Shown here: positions 1-10,464 of the stretch, piece by piece | Position numbering within the stretch: position 1 is the stretch's first letter | Layout of the letters: each line of letters starts with the position of its first letter | Assembly (NCBI GenBank): GCA_037833965.1 | Contig: AP031355.1 | Span: forward strand, 12,797,501 to 12,861,500 | Origin: Marchantia polymorpha subsp. ruderalis | Lineage: Eukaryota; Streptophyta; Marchantiopsida; Marchantiales; Marchantiaceae | Reading direction: 5' to 3' | DNA: 64,000 bases | Notes under the pieces: model-generated | Database searches by the model: none | What the model was told of the DNA's origin: nothing | The model's input: the letters and a program-made list of their open reading frames with translations, nothing else | Made by a program: the position numbers and the translations under genes

Positions 1-3000
1 TCGACATGGAACCAAAGAAGACAACATGCGGGAAGGGGTCAAGGAGGTATTGCTACTTTCATCAGGTCTCATCTTCTACCTCTCATACATCTAGAAGCTC
101 AAGATGTTGGTGGACAGTATCATTGGCTACGTCTCGGGGTGGTTGGAGGATCTTATTGCTATTTGGCAATTTGTTATTTTGCACCATTGTCCATGGGTAT
201 CTACTCAACACGCTTTTGCAACCGAAGTGAACCATTCCATCGGCTTATTGAAGATGTTCTTAGATTCCAAAGTAAAGGGGATGTCTTTCTTGCTGGAGAT
301 TTCAATGCTCGTATACGTTGTGCTCAATTTACTCAATTTAGTGATCCCTTGGCTTCTTCTATGTTTGAAGAAATTTACGATAGTTTGTGGTCTAGAACCT
401 CTTTTGATCCTTCCACAAACTCTTTGACAGAGCACTTTTTGACATTTGGAGCCACTTGTAACTTGAAGGTTCTCAATGGAACCTCTCGCTTTCCCAACTC
501 TCAGTCCAATACTTGTTTTTCCCCTACCGGTGCTAGCACAATAGATTTTCTCTTGTCTTCCTTGGTTAGTACCTCTCTGATCTCCAATTTTGATGTTTTG
601 GATCCTCAACCTGAATCAGATCATGCACCTCTTTTGTTCACACTTTCAATGTCAAAATCAATCTCTACTTCACCTTGCCAATCTCTTTTAGCTTCTCCCA
701 AGTTTCGCTTAGATCCTTGTAAAAGAGACCTTTATGCAGAACATCTACAAGATCTTTTGACTCACACCATATGGAGTCCAGATTCGCATACCGCTAGTTT
801 ACAGCTCATAGAATTGCTCAAAACTTCTGCATCGAAGTTCTTTTTGAGGCATAGTACTAGGATTGCTAAGGGGCTACCTTGCAATGGATGGTTTGACTCC
901 GAATGCAAGCTAGCAAGGGCAAGGTCTGTTGATAGGTCTTTGGATATTCAAAGTCGGCTTCTTTTGACAAGGATATACAAAGACTTGGTGAAGTCTAAGA
1001 AACGAGCTTTCTTAAGACGAAAGCAAGAATCCTTGACAAAGGACCTGATGAAGGATCCCAAGTCCTTTTGGAGACGATTAGCTACACCATCGTCAAAACC
1101 TTCTCTTGATTCCGAGTCTTTGGTAGCTTTTGCCGAAAAGCTCTATTTCTTTCCAGAAGCCACATCTATGCCATATTGCGAAGCAACACCTGGATTATTT
1201 TCGGAAGGAGAGGTGATGACTATTCTCCGAAAATTAGCAAATGGCAAATGTGAGGATTTAGATGGCTTGTCCATTGAACTTATCAAGTGGGGAGGAGATT
1301 GTATTGGACCGGTTCTCACTAAGCTTTTGGAAGATGCTATGGTTCACGGTTTTCCATCAACTTGGTCCATGCGGAAGATTGTTCCTATTCATAAATCAGG
1401 AAGGAAGAACGTGGTGACAAACTATCGCACCATCATGGTTGGTAGTGTTTTTGCCAAGTTGTTTGGGAAGTTGGTAGAATCGAAGTTGAGCACATGGACA
1501 GAGGATTTTCAGAAGAGAGCAAAGGCCCAAGCCGGTTTTCGTCCTACATACAACACTATTGACCATATTTTGGCCTTACGTGTTTTATGGGAGAAATCCA
1601 AGGGCAATGGGAAAGCTTTATTTTGTGCCTTCATCGATTTGAAGAAAGCTTTTGATACTGTTCCTCGAAAGCTTTTATGGGAAAGACTACAAGACATTGG
1701 AGTACCGGCTAATCTACTCGGAGCTGTGGCCACTTTATACACTTCAGTTCGAGCTAAGATTAATGCCTCTCAGCCTCAAGAGATCTCGAGCACCATTGGA
1801 GTTATTCAAGGTTGTCCTCTCTCTCCTACTCTATTCGGAATATTCATAGATGATATAGAAAGGTGGTTGGATGATTGTGAGAGTGAAGGAGTCAAACTTG
1901 GAGACTTTGTGATCAAAGCTCTTTTGTACGCAGATGATATCATATTACTAGCACGTGATGCAATTAGTTTACAGAAACACCTTGATACTTTGGCTAGCTT
2001 TTGTACTCGAAATCAGATGGAGGTCAATCTGGAAAAATCAAAGATCATTCTTGTGGGCACTAGATCCAAGTTCTCTTTCTTTTACAAGGGACTAGAATTG
2101 GAACAAGTGAAGAGTTACAAATATTTAGGCATTGATTTTTCTCAGAATTATAGTTGGGCACTTTGTGTACAAAAGAGAGTAGAAGCTGGTTACAAAGCTC
2201 TATATTCATTGTTAAATCGATGTAGAAGAGCCCATCTAGTATCTTGGAGTCTTAGGAAATTTTTATTTAGGAGTTTAGTGTTGCCGGTGGTTCTATATGG
2301 GACACAAGTGTGGGGTCCTGGCAGTAAGAAGACAAGTTGGGAGCGTGTGGAGAGGGTGCAAAAGATCTTCTTACAAGAAGAGTTAGGTGTAAGGAACCAA
2401 ACTCCTTATGCTATTCTTCTTGCGGAAACCGGTTGTCTACCTCTTGAGGCTGAAGCTCTCTACTTGACCATCACTTATATTAGAAGGGTGAGATCTCTTG
2501 ATGCTTCTCGACTTCCTCTTCATGCTTTGCGTGCCACACGTTCCAAGGGATGGTTTGCAGATGTGATGACTTGGTCTTTGAGGTGGAATGTGACGGAATT
2601 GGATTGGGATCTGCAACCTATGGCCCTTCGCGAGCGTATTAAGGAGGAGTTTCTCAACATCATTTGGAGGAGAGGAGGCACTAAAATGCAGTTTTATCAA
2701 CTTCATGTGAATCCTATGCTTATTTATTGTGAGCAAGGGTACCTTGTTGCAGAGATTGCTACATCTTTACGTCATATTATTGCGAGGCATAGAACAGGAT
2801 CTCATAGGCTTGGAATTGAGGAAGGACGTTGGTTGAATATTGATAGGAGTGAACGGATTTGTAGGCTATGTGATGGGAGAAATGTTGAGGATGAAGAGCA
2901 TGTGTTTATTACTTGTACTAGATATATAGAGATTCGAGTGGCGCATAAAGTTGATGTCGAGAATTTCTTTTCTCTGCTTCAACTCGAGCCTTATGATTTA

Positions 3001-3057
3001 GGTTGTTACATTAGAGATATTATTAGTTACCGTTCTAGTGCTTTGGGCACTAGCTAG
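1..3057 (+). CDS. LINE-A ORF2 polyprotein (endonuclease-reverse transcriptase), N-terminus off window
   Basis: The frame is open from base 1 to the TAG at 3055-3057, so the protein is about 1,018 residues here and lacks roughly the first 50 of the family length of about 1,070. Domains in order: APE-type endonuclease with GDFNAR and SDHAP signatures; a basic linker; reverse transcriptase with FIDLKKAFDT (motif A), QGCPLSP (motif B) and YADD (catalytic motif C); then a C-terminal C-x2-C...H...C zinc motif beginning CRLCDG. ORF2 proteins of this type nick the target and copy their own RNA at the nick. There is no internal stop, which is unusual here, so this is among the youngest copies. An ATG at 181 exists but lies inside the endonuclease; the true start is upstream. 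No RNase H domain is visible. Confidence 0.9.
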   Translation, partial: STWNQRRQHAGRGQGGIATFIRSHLLPLIHLEAQDVGGQYHWLRLGVVGGSYCYLAICYFAPLSMGIYSTRFCNRSEPFHRLIEDVLRFQSKGDVFLAGDFNARIRCAQFTQFSDPLASSMFEEIYDSLWSRTSFDPSTNSLTEHFLTFGATCNLKVLNGTSRFPNSQSNTCFSPTGASTIDFLLSSLVSTSLISNFDVLDPQPESDHAPLLFTLSMSKSISTSPCQSLLASPKFRLDPCKRDLYAEHLQDLLTHTIWSPDSHTASLQLIELLKTSASKFFLRHSTRIAKGLPCNGWFDSECKLARARSVDRSLDIQSRLLLTRIYKDLVKSKKRAFLRRKQESLTKDLMKDPKSFWRRLATPSSKPSLDSESLVAFAEKLYFFPEATSMPYCEATPGLFSEGEVMTILRKLANGKCEDLDGLSIELIKWGGDCIGPVLTKLLEDAMVHGFPSTWSMRKIVPIHKSGRKNVVTNYRTIMVGSVFAKLFGKLVESKLSTWTEDFQKRAKAQAGFRPTYNTIDHILALRVLWEKSKGNGKALFCAFIDLKKAFDTVPRKLLWERLQDIGVPANLLGAVATLYTSVRAKINASQPQEISSTIGVIQGCPLSPTLFGIFIDDIERWLDDCESEGVKLGDFVIKALLYADDIILLARDAISLQKHLDTLASFCTRNQMEVNLEKSKIILVGTRSKFSFFYKGLELEQVKSYKYLGIDFSQNYSWALCVQKRVEAGYKALYSLLNRCRRAHLVSWSLRKFLFRSLVLPVVLYGTQVWGPGSKKTSWERVERVQKIFLQEELGVRNQTPYAILLAETGCLPLEAEALYLTITYIRRVRSLDASRLPLHALRATRSKGWFADVMTWSLRWNVTELDWDLQPMALRERIKEEFLNIIWRRGGTKMQFYQLHVNPMLIYCEQGYLVAEIATSLRHIIARHRTGSHRLGIEEGRWLNIDRSERICRLCDGRNVEDEEHVFITCTRYIEIRVAHKVDVENFFSLLQLEPYDLGCYIRDIISYRSSALGTS

Positions 3058-3113
3058 GGGATTCTTTTGGTTCTCTCCTAGTTTGGAGTTGGATTGTTTG
3101 TATTGTGTTTTTT

Positions 3114-3179
3114 AGCCTTTTGACCCTTTGGGTCCCACGGGCTTGATCTATTTACCATTTACCATTTTACCATTTACCA
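3114..3179 (+). promoter_or_regulatory. LINE 3' stem-loop and heptamer tail (representative copy)
   Basis: The last 3' UTR bases can fold as AGCC-TTTT-GACCC-TTT-GGGTC-CCAC-GGGCT. The inner GACCC/GGGTC stem has a TTT loop, and an outer AGCC/GGCT pair encloses it. TTGATCTA and then TTTACCA repeats follow. The same block precedes the tail in every LINE-A, B and D 3' end in the window, although the rest of the A and B 3' UTRs differs strongly. In stringent LINEs such as eel UnaL2, a 3' stem-loop followed by short repeats is what the reverse transcriptase recognises. The same role is inferred here. Confidence 0.6.
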
Positions 3180-5843
3180 ATACTTGTTTTTCCCCTACCG
3201 GTGCTAGCACAATAGATTTTCTCTTGTCTTCCTTGGTTAGTACCTCTCTGATCTCCAATTTTGATGTTTTGGATCCTCAACCTGAATCAGATCATGCACC
3301 TCTTTTGTTCACACTTTCAATGTCAAAATCAATCTCTACTTCACCTTGCCAATCTCTTTTAGCTTCTCCCAAGTTTCGCTTAGATCCTTGTAAAAGAGAC
3401 CTTTATGCACAACATCTACAAGATCTTTTGACTCACACCATATGGAGTCCAGATTCGCATACCGCTAGTTTACAGCTCATAGAATTGCTCAAAACTTCTG
3501 CATCGAAGTTCTTTTTGAGGCATAGTACTAGGATTGCTAAGGGGCTACCTTGCAATGGATGGTTTGACTCCGAATGCAAGCTAGCAAGGGCAAGGTCTGT
3601 TGATAGGTCTTTGAATATTCAAAGTCGGCTTCTTTTGACAAGGATATACAAAGACTTGGTGAAGTCTAAGAAACGAGCTTTCTTAAGAAGAAAGCAAGAA
3701 TCCTTGACAAAGGATCTGATGAAGGATCCCAAGTCCTTTTGGAGACGATTAGCTACGCCACCGTCAAAACCTTCTCTTGATTCCGAGTCTTTGGTAGCTT
3801 TTGCTGAAAAGCTCTATTTCTTTCCAGAAGCCACATCTATGCCATATTGCGAAGCAACACCTGGATTATTTTCGGAAGGAGAGGTGATGACTATTCTCCG
3901 AAAATTAGCAAATGGCAAATGTGAGGATTTAGATGGCTTGTCCATTGAACTTATCAAGTGGGGAGGAGATTGTATTGGACCGGTTCTCACTAAGCTTTTG
4001 GAAGATGCTATGGTTCATGGTTTTCCATCAACTTGGTCCATGCGGAAGATTGTTCCTATTCATAAATCAGGAAGGAAGGACGTGGTGACAAACTATCGCA
4101 CCATCATGGTTGGTAGTGTTTTTGCCAAGTTGTTTGGGAAGTTGGTAGAATCGAAGTTGAGCACATGGACAGAGGATTTTCAGAAGAGAGCAAAGGCCCA
4201 AGCCGGTTTTCGTCCTACATACAACACTATTGACCATATTTTGGCCTTACGTGTTTTATGGGAGAAATCCAAGGGCAATGGGAAAGCTTTATTTTGTGCC
4301 TTCATCGATTTGAAGAAAGCTTTTGATACGGTTCCTCGAAAGCTTTTATGGGAAAGACTACAAGACATTGGAGTACCGGCTAATCTACTCGGAGCTGTGG
4401 CCACTTTATACACTTCAGTTCGAGCTAAGATTGATGCCTCTCAGCCTCAAGAGATCTCGAGCACCATTGGAGTTATTCAAGGTTGTCCTCTCTCTCCTAC
4501 TCTATTCGGAATATTCATAGATGATATAGAAAGGTGGTTGGATGATTGTGAGAGTGAAGGAGTCAAACTTGGAGACTTTGTGATCAAAGCTCTTTTGTAT
4601 GCAGATGATATCATATTACTAGCACGTGATGCAATTAGTTTACAGAAACACCTTGATACTTTGGCTAGCTTTTGTACTCGAAATCAGATGGAGGTCAATC
4701 TGGAAAAATCAAAGATCATTCTTGTGGGCACTAGATCCAAGTTCTCTCTCTTTTACAAGGGACTAGAATTGGAACAAGTGAAGAGTTACAAATATTTAGG
4801 CATTGATTTTTCTCAGAATTATAGTTGGGCACTTTGTGTACAAAAGAGAGTAGAAGCTGGTTACAAAGCTCTATATTCATTGTTAAATCGATGTAGAAGA
4901 GCTCATCTAGTATCTTGGAGCCTTAGGAAATTTTTATTTAGGAGTTTAGTGTTGCCGGTGGTTCTATATGGGACACAAGTGTGGGGTCCTGGCAGTAAGA
5001 AGACAAGTTGGGAGCGTGTGGAGAGGGTGCAAAAGATCTTCTTACAAGAAGAGTTAGGTGTAAGGAACCAAACTCCTTATGCTATTCTTCTTGCGGAAAC
5101 CGGTTGTCTACCTCTTGAGGCTGAAGCTCTCTACTTGACCATCACTTATATTAGAAGGGTGAGATCTCTTGATGCTTCTCGACTTCCTCTTCATGCTTTG
5201 CGTGCCACACGTTCCAAGGGATGGTTTGCAGATGTGATAACTTGGTCTTTAAGGTGGAATGTGACGGAATTGGATTGGGATCTGCAACCTATGGCCCTTC
5301 GCGAGCGTATTAAGGAGGAGTTTCTCAACATCATTTGGAGGAGAGGAGGCACTAAAATGCAGTTTTATCAGCTTCATGTGAATCCTATGCTTATTTATTG
5401 TGAGCAAGGGTACCTTGTTGCAGAGATTGCTACATCTTTACGTCATATTATTGCTAGGCATAGAACAGGATCTCATAGGCTTGGAATTGAGGAAGGACGT
5501 TGGTTGAATATTGATAGGAGTGAACGGATTTGTAGGCTATGTGATGGGAGAAATGTTGAGGATGAAGAGCATGTGTTTATTACTTGTACTAGATATATAG
5601 AGATTCGAGTGGCGCATAAAGTTGATGTCGAGAATTTCTTTTCTCTGCTTCAACTCGAGCCTTATGATTTAGGTTGTTACATTAGAGATATTATTAGTTA
5701 CCGTTCTAGTGCTTTGGGCACTAGCTAGGGGGTTCTTTTGGTTCTCTCCTAGTTTGGAGTTGGATTGTTTGTATTGTGTTTTTTAGCCTTTTGACCCTTT
5801 GGGTCCCACGGGCTTGATCTATTTACCATTTACCATTTACCAT
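3180..5843 (+). mobile_element. LINE-A copy 2, 5' truncated
   Basis: This copy starts inside the endonuclease domain (at the NTCFSPTGAS segment), directly after the tail of copy 1, with the bases CCAAT shared between tail and element. It runs to a stop at 5726-5728, then a 3' UTR with stem-loop and TTTACCA tail ending at about 5843. 5' truncation with an intact 3' end is the normal outcome of target-primed reverse transcription. Confidence 0.9.
3181..5728 (+). pseudogene. LINE-A ORF2, 5'-truncated but open
   Basis: The reading frame is open from the junction to TAG at 5726-5728, about 848 residues. It has lost the first ~220 residues of the endonuclease, including the WNIRG, ETWEH and GDFNAR catalytic motifs, but keeps SDHAP. 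The reverse transcriptase is complete (FIDLKKAFDT, QGCPLSP, YADD), as is the zinc motif. It is very close to copy 1, with scattered substitutions such as N to D after RAKI. It has no start codon of its own, so it is probably not a functional gene. Confidence 0.85.
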
Positions 5844-7117
5844 TTGTGATCAAAGCTCTTTTGTATGCAGATGATATCATATTACTAGCACGTGATGCAG
5901 TTAGTTTACAGAAACACCTTGATACTTTGGCTAGCTTTTGTACTCGAAATCAGATGGAGGTCAATCTGGAAAAATCAAAGATCATTCTTGTGGGCACTAG
6001 ATCCAAGTTCTCTCTCTTTTACAAGGGATTAGAATTGGAGCAAGTGAAGAGTTACAAATATTTAGGCATTGATTTTTCTCAGAATTATAGTTGGGCACTT
6101 TGTGTACAAAAGAGAGTAGAAGCTGGTTACAAAGCTCTATATTCATTGTTAAATCGATGTAGAAGAGCTCATCTAGTATCTTGGAGCCTTAGGAAATTTT
6201 TATTTAGGAGTTTAGTGTTGCCGGTGGTTCTATATGGGACACAAGTGTGGGGTCCTGGCAGTAAGAAGACAAGTTGGGAGCGTGTGGAGAGGGTGCAAAA
6301 GATCTTCTTACAAGAAGAGTTAGGTGTAAGGAACCAAACTCCTTATGCTATTCTTCTTGCGGAAACCGGTTGTCTACCTCTTGAGGCTGAAGCTCTCTAC
6401 TTGACCATCACTTATATTAGAAGGGTGAGATCTCTTGATGCTTCTCGACTTCCTCTTCATGCTTTGCGTGCCACACGTTCCAAGGGATGGTTTGCAGATG
6501 TGATGACTTGGTCTTTGAGGTGGAATGTGAAGGAATTGGATTGGGATCTGCAACCTATAGCCCTTCGCGAGCGTATTAAGGAGGAGTTTCTCAACATCAT
6601 TTGGAGGAGAGGAGGCACTAAAATGCAGTTTTATCAACTTCATGTGAATCCTATGCTTATTTATTGTGAGCAAGGGTACCTTGTTGCAGAGATTGCTACA
6701 TCTTTACGTCATATTATTGCCAGGCATAGAACAGGATCTCATAGGCTTGGAATCGAGGAAGGACGTTGGTTGAATATTGATAGGAGTGAACGGATTTGTA
6801 GGCTATGTGATGGGAGAAATGTTGAGGATGAAGAGCATGTGTTTATTACTTGTACTAGATATATAGGGATTCGAGTAGCGCATAAAGTTGATGTCGAGAA
6901 TTTCTTTTCTCTGCTTCAACTCGAGCCTTATGATTTAGGTTGTTACATTAGAGATATTATTAGTTACCGTTCTAGTGCTTTGGGCACTAGCTAGGGGGTT
7001 CTTTTGGTTCTCTCCTAGTTTGGAGTTGGTTTGTTTGTATTGTGCTTTTTAGCCTTTTGACCCTTTGGGTCCCACGGGCTTGATCTATTTACCATTTACC
7101 ATTTACCATTTACCATT
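5844..7117 (+). mobile_element. LINE-A copy 3, 5' truncated
   Basis: This copy begins just upstream of the YADD motif, fused to the tail of copy 2 through shared bases (TTTGTG). Its ORF2 remnant ends at 6994. The 3' UTR, stem-loop and four TTTACCA units follow, to about 7117. It is the third consecutive LINE-A in the same orientation whose 5' break sits exactly on the previous copy's tail. Confidence 0.9.
5846..6994 (+). pseudogene. LINE-A ORF2 C-terminal remnant
   Basis: About 382 residues, from VIKALLYADD to the C-terminal GTS. It holds the reverse transcriptase motif C, the thumb and connection region, and the zinc-binding tail (CRLCDG...HVFITC). The endonuclease and RT motifs A and B are missing, so it cannot be active. 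The frame is intact, which points to recent insertion rather than constraint. Confidence 0.85.
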
Positions 7118-7486
7118 TGGAAAGCCAAGATATTGGGAAACAATATCATTGGCTTCGTCATGGATCGATTGGAGGATTTTACAGTTATTTGGCAGTTTGT
7201 TACTTTGCACCATTATCCATGCAGATCTAATCCACAAGCACTTGCAATCGAAGTCAACCATTCCATCGGCTCATAGGAGATGTTCTCAAATATCAAGACA
7301 AAGGTGAAGTTTTTCTTGTTGGAGACTTCAATGCCCGCAAACGTTCCGCTCAATTTACACAATTTGATAGTTCCTTGTCTTCTCACTCTTTTGAAGAAAG
7401 TAGAGATAGTTTGTGGTCTAGAGTCTCTTGTGATTCTTGTACAAATGATTTGACTGAGCATTTCTTGACTTTTGGAGCCACTTGTA
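7118..7486 (+). mobile_element. LINE-C internal endonuclease fragment
   Basis: This matches the LINE-C endonuclease region seen at 62735-63100 (GKQYHWLRLGSIGGSYSYLAV, then GDFNAR). The reading frame is shifted here: the stretch LASSWIDWRILQLFG translates in a different frame, and several substitutions are present (LRLGS has become a CATGGATCG run). Both ends are truncated. The left end joins the LINE-A tail with ATTTGG microhomology. The right end joins an antisense LINE-A tail at GTAA. Confidence 0.8.
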
Positions 7487-8710
7487 AATGGTAAATGGTA
7501 AATAGATCAAGCCCGTGGGACCCAAAGGGTCAAAAGGCTAAAAAACACAATACAAACAATCCAACTCCAAACTAGGAGAGAACCAAAAGAACCCCCTAGC
7601 TAGTGCTCAAAGCACTAGAACGGTAACTAATAATATCTCTAATGTAACAACCTAAATCATAAGGCTCGAGTTGAAGCAGAGAAAAGAAATTCTCGACATC
7701 AACTTTATGCGCCACTCGAATCTCTATATATCTAGTACAAGTAATAAACACATGCTCTTCATCCTCAACATTTCTCCCATCACATAGCCTAGAAATCCGT
7801 TCACTCCTATCAATATTCAACCAACGTCCTTCCTCAATTCCAAGCCTATGAGATCCTGTTCTATGCCTGGCAATAATATGACGTAAAGATGTAGCAATCT
7901 CTGCAACAAGGTACCCTTGCTCACAATAAATAAGCATAGGATTCACATGAAGTTGATAAAACTGCATTTTAGTGCCTCCTCTCCTCCAAATGATGTGGAG
8001 AAACTCCTCCTTAATACGCTCGCGAAGGGCCATAGGTTGCAGATCCCAATCCAATTCCGTCACATTCCACCTTAAAGACCAAGTTATCACATCTGCAAAC
8101 CATCCCTTGGAACGTGTGGCACGCAAAGCATGAAGAGGAAGTCGAGAAGCATCAAGAGATCTCACCCTTCTAATATAAGTGATGGTCAAGTAGAGAGCTT
8201 CAGCCTCAAGAGGTAGACAACCGGTTTCCGCAAGAAGAATAACATAAGGAGTTTGGTTCCTTACACCTAACTCTTCTTGTAAGAAGATCTTTTGCACCCT
8301 CTCCACACGCTCCCAACTTGTCTTCTTACTGCCAGGACCCCACACTTGTGTCCCATATAGAACCACCGGCAACACTAAACTCCTAAATAAAAATTTCCTA
8401 AGACTCCAAGATACTAGATGAGCTCTTCTACATCGATTTAACAATGAATATAGAGCTTTGTAACCAGCTTCTACTCTCTTTTGTACACAAAGTGCCCAAC
8501 TATAATTCTGAGAAAAATCAATGCCTAAATATTTGTAACTCTTCACTTGCTCCAATTCTAATCCCTTGTAAAAGAGAGAGAACTTGGATCTAGTGCCCAC
8601 AAGAATGATCTTTGATTTTTCCAGATTGACCTCCATCTGATTTCGAGTACAAAAGCTAGCCAAAGTATCAAGGTGTTTCTGTAAACTAACTGCATCACGT
8701 GCTAGTAATA
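7486..8710 (-). mobile_element. LINE-A copy 4, antisense, 5' truncated
   Basis: On the minus strand the element runs from near RT motif C (about 8710) to its tail, which lies at 7486-7505 as TAAATGG units on the plus strand. The 3' UTR and stem-loop are at about 7506-7594. It interrupts a LINE-C fragment, and its own 5' end abuts the tail of the next antisense copy. Confidence 0.88.
7596..8709 (-). pseudogene. LINE-A ORF2 C-terminal remnant
   Basis: An open frame on the minus strand covers the reverse transcriptase after the YADD motif through the C-terminus. It ends in LSTS where other copies end in LGTS. The first zinc-motif cysteine is changed: the segment reads RISRLCDG where most copies have RICRLCDG. 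The same change occurs in the neighbouring copy 8825-9668, so the two share a recent ancestor or one was copied from the other. Confidence 0.8.
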
Positions 8711-9669
8711 TGGTAAATGGTAAATGGTAAATAGATCAAGCCCGTGGGACCCAAAGGGTCAAAAGGCTAAAAAACAAAATACAAACAATCCAACCCCAAA
8801 CTAGGAGAGAACCAAAAGAACCCCCTAGCTAGTGCTCAAAGCACTAGAACGGTAACTAATAATATCTCTAATGTAACAACCTAAATCATAAGGCTCGAGT
8901 TGAAGCAGAGAAAAGAAATTCTCGACATCAACTTTATGCGCCACTCGAATCTCTATATATCTAGTACAAGTAATAAACACATGCTCTTCATCCTCAACAT
9001 TTCTCCCATCACATAGCCTAGAAATCCGTTCACTCCTATCAATATTCAACCAACGTCCTTCCTCAATTCCAAGCCTATGAGATCCTGTTCTATGCCTGGC
9101 AATAATATGACGTAAAGATGTAGCAATCTCTGCAACAAGGTACCCTTGCTCACAATAAATAAGCATAGGATTCACATGAAGTTTATAAAACTGCATTTTA
9201 GTGCCTCCTCTCCTCCAAATGATGTTGAGAAACTCCTCCTTAATACGCTCGCGAAGGGCCATAGGTTGCAGATCCCAATCCAAATCCGTCACATTCCACC
9301 TCAAAGACCAAGTCATCACATCTGCAAACCATCCCTTGGAACGTGTGGCACGCAAAGCATGAAGAGGAAGTCGAGAAGCATCAAGAGATCTCACCCTTCT
9401 AATATAAGTGATGGTCAAGTAGAGAGCTTCAGCCTCAAGAGGTAGACAACCGGTTTCCGCAAGAAGAATAGCATAAGGAGTTTGGTTCCTTACACCTAAC
9501 TCTTCTTGTAAGAAGATCTTTTGCACCCTCTCCACACGCTCCCAACTTGTCTTCTTACTGCCAGGACCCCACACTTGTGTCCCATATAGAACCACCGGCA
9601 ACACTAAACTCCTAAATAAAAATTTCCTAAGACTCCAAGATACTAGATGAGCTCTTCTACATCGATTTA
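8711..9669 (-). mobile_element. LINE-A copy 5, antisense, 5' truncated
   Basis: The tail lies at 8711-8733 (TAAATGG units) and the 3' UTR at about 8734-8824. The ORF2 remnant reads on the minus strand from about 9668 to 8825 and covers only the C-terminal ~280 residues. It also has the RISRLCDG change. Its 5' end meets the antisense tail of the LINE-B copy at GATTTAAATGG, where target and tail overlap. Confidence 0.88.
8825..9668 (-). pseudogene. LINE-A ORF2 C-terminal remnant
   Basis: An open minus-strand frame begins within the LNRCRRAHLVSWSLRKF segment after the RT active site and continues through the zinc motif to LSTS. Only the RT thumb/connection region and zinc tail remain, so it cannot encode an active enzyme. 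It differs from copy 4 by single substitutions only. Confidence 0.8.
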
Positions 9670-9794
9670 AATGGTAAATGGTAAAATGGTAAATGGTAAT
9701 AGATCAAGCCCGGGGGACCCAAAGGGTCAAAAGGCTGAAAAACACAATACAAGCGACAGCCACAAACAAGGGAAAAGACCCCAAAGGCCAAACC

Positions 9795-10464
9795 CTAGCT
9801 AGTGCCAAGAGCACTAGAACGATAACTAATAATGTCCCTAATATAACAACCTAAATCAAAAGGAACTAACTGTAACAAAGAATAAAAATTCTCTACATCT
9901 ATATTATGAGTCACTCTGATCTCTGCAAATCTAGTACATGTAAGAAATACATGCTCTTCATCCTCAACTTCTCTTCCATCACATAGCCTACAAATACGTT
10001 GACTCCTATCAATATTAAGCCAACGTCCTTCCTCAATTCCTAGCCTATGAGATCCAGTTCTATGCCTAGCAATAAGATGACGTAAGGACGTAGAGATTCC
10101 TGCAAGTAGGTAATCTTGTTCACAATAAACAAGCATAGGATTCACATGAAGTTGATAAAACTGCATCTTGGTGCCGCGCTTGCTCCAAATAATGTTCAGA
10201 AACTCCTCCTTTAGACGTTCACGTAGTGCTATAGGTTGTAGGTCCCAATCGCGTTCCGTCACATTCCACCTCAAAGACCAAGTTATCACATCCGCTAACC
10301 ATCCTTTGGCACGTGTGGCACTCAAAGCCTGAGGAGGAAGGCGAGAAGCATCAAGAGATCTCACCCTTGTGATGTAAGTGATGGTCAAGTATAGAGCTTC
10401 AGCCTCTAGAGGTAAACAACCTGTTTCCGCAAGAAGAATAGCATATGAGGTTTGGTTTCTCACA
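9795..10464 (-). pseudogene. LINE-B ORF2 3' part
   Basis: This is the C-terminal ~222 residues of LINE-B ORF2 on the minus strand, beginning VRNQTSYAILLAETG directly after the LINE-D insertion. The zinc motif (CRLCDG...HVFLTC) and the C-terminal GTS are present. LINE-B differs from LINE-A here, for example QLVPFDLG for QLEPYDLG. Confidence 0.85.

Larger units (their letters stand above)
1..3179 (+). mobile_element. LINE-A copy 1, 5' end outside window
   Basis: This is a non-LTR retrotransposon copy running from inside the ORF2 endonuclease domain to its 3' tail. The coding part ends at 3057. The 3' UTR (3058-3148) ends in a stem-loop at about 3114-3143, followed by a TTTACCA-type heptamer tail (about 3149-3179) with one irregular unit. 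The next LINE-A copy begins directly at the end of the tail, sharing a few bases of microhomology with it. ORF1 and the 5' UTR, if present, lie to the left of the window. Confidence 0.9.

Noticed and set aside
1509-1742. Antisense ORFs of 60-134 residues opposite ORF2 (also at 2437, 4180, 13803, 44915 and elsewhere)
   Set aside because: They recur at the same place opposite every LINE copy and have no domain; they are shadows of ORF2 coding.
1-3057. LTR retrotransposon or retrovirus-like element
   Set aside because: There are no LTRs, protease, RNase H or integrase. The order endonuclease then RT, with a tail repeat, is that of a non-LTR element.
3149-3179. Telomere repeat tract
   Set aside because: The unit is TTTACCA, not TTTAGGG, occurs only 2-4 times, and always follows a LINE stem-loop or replaces one. 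It is a LINE tail.
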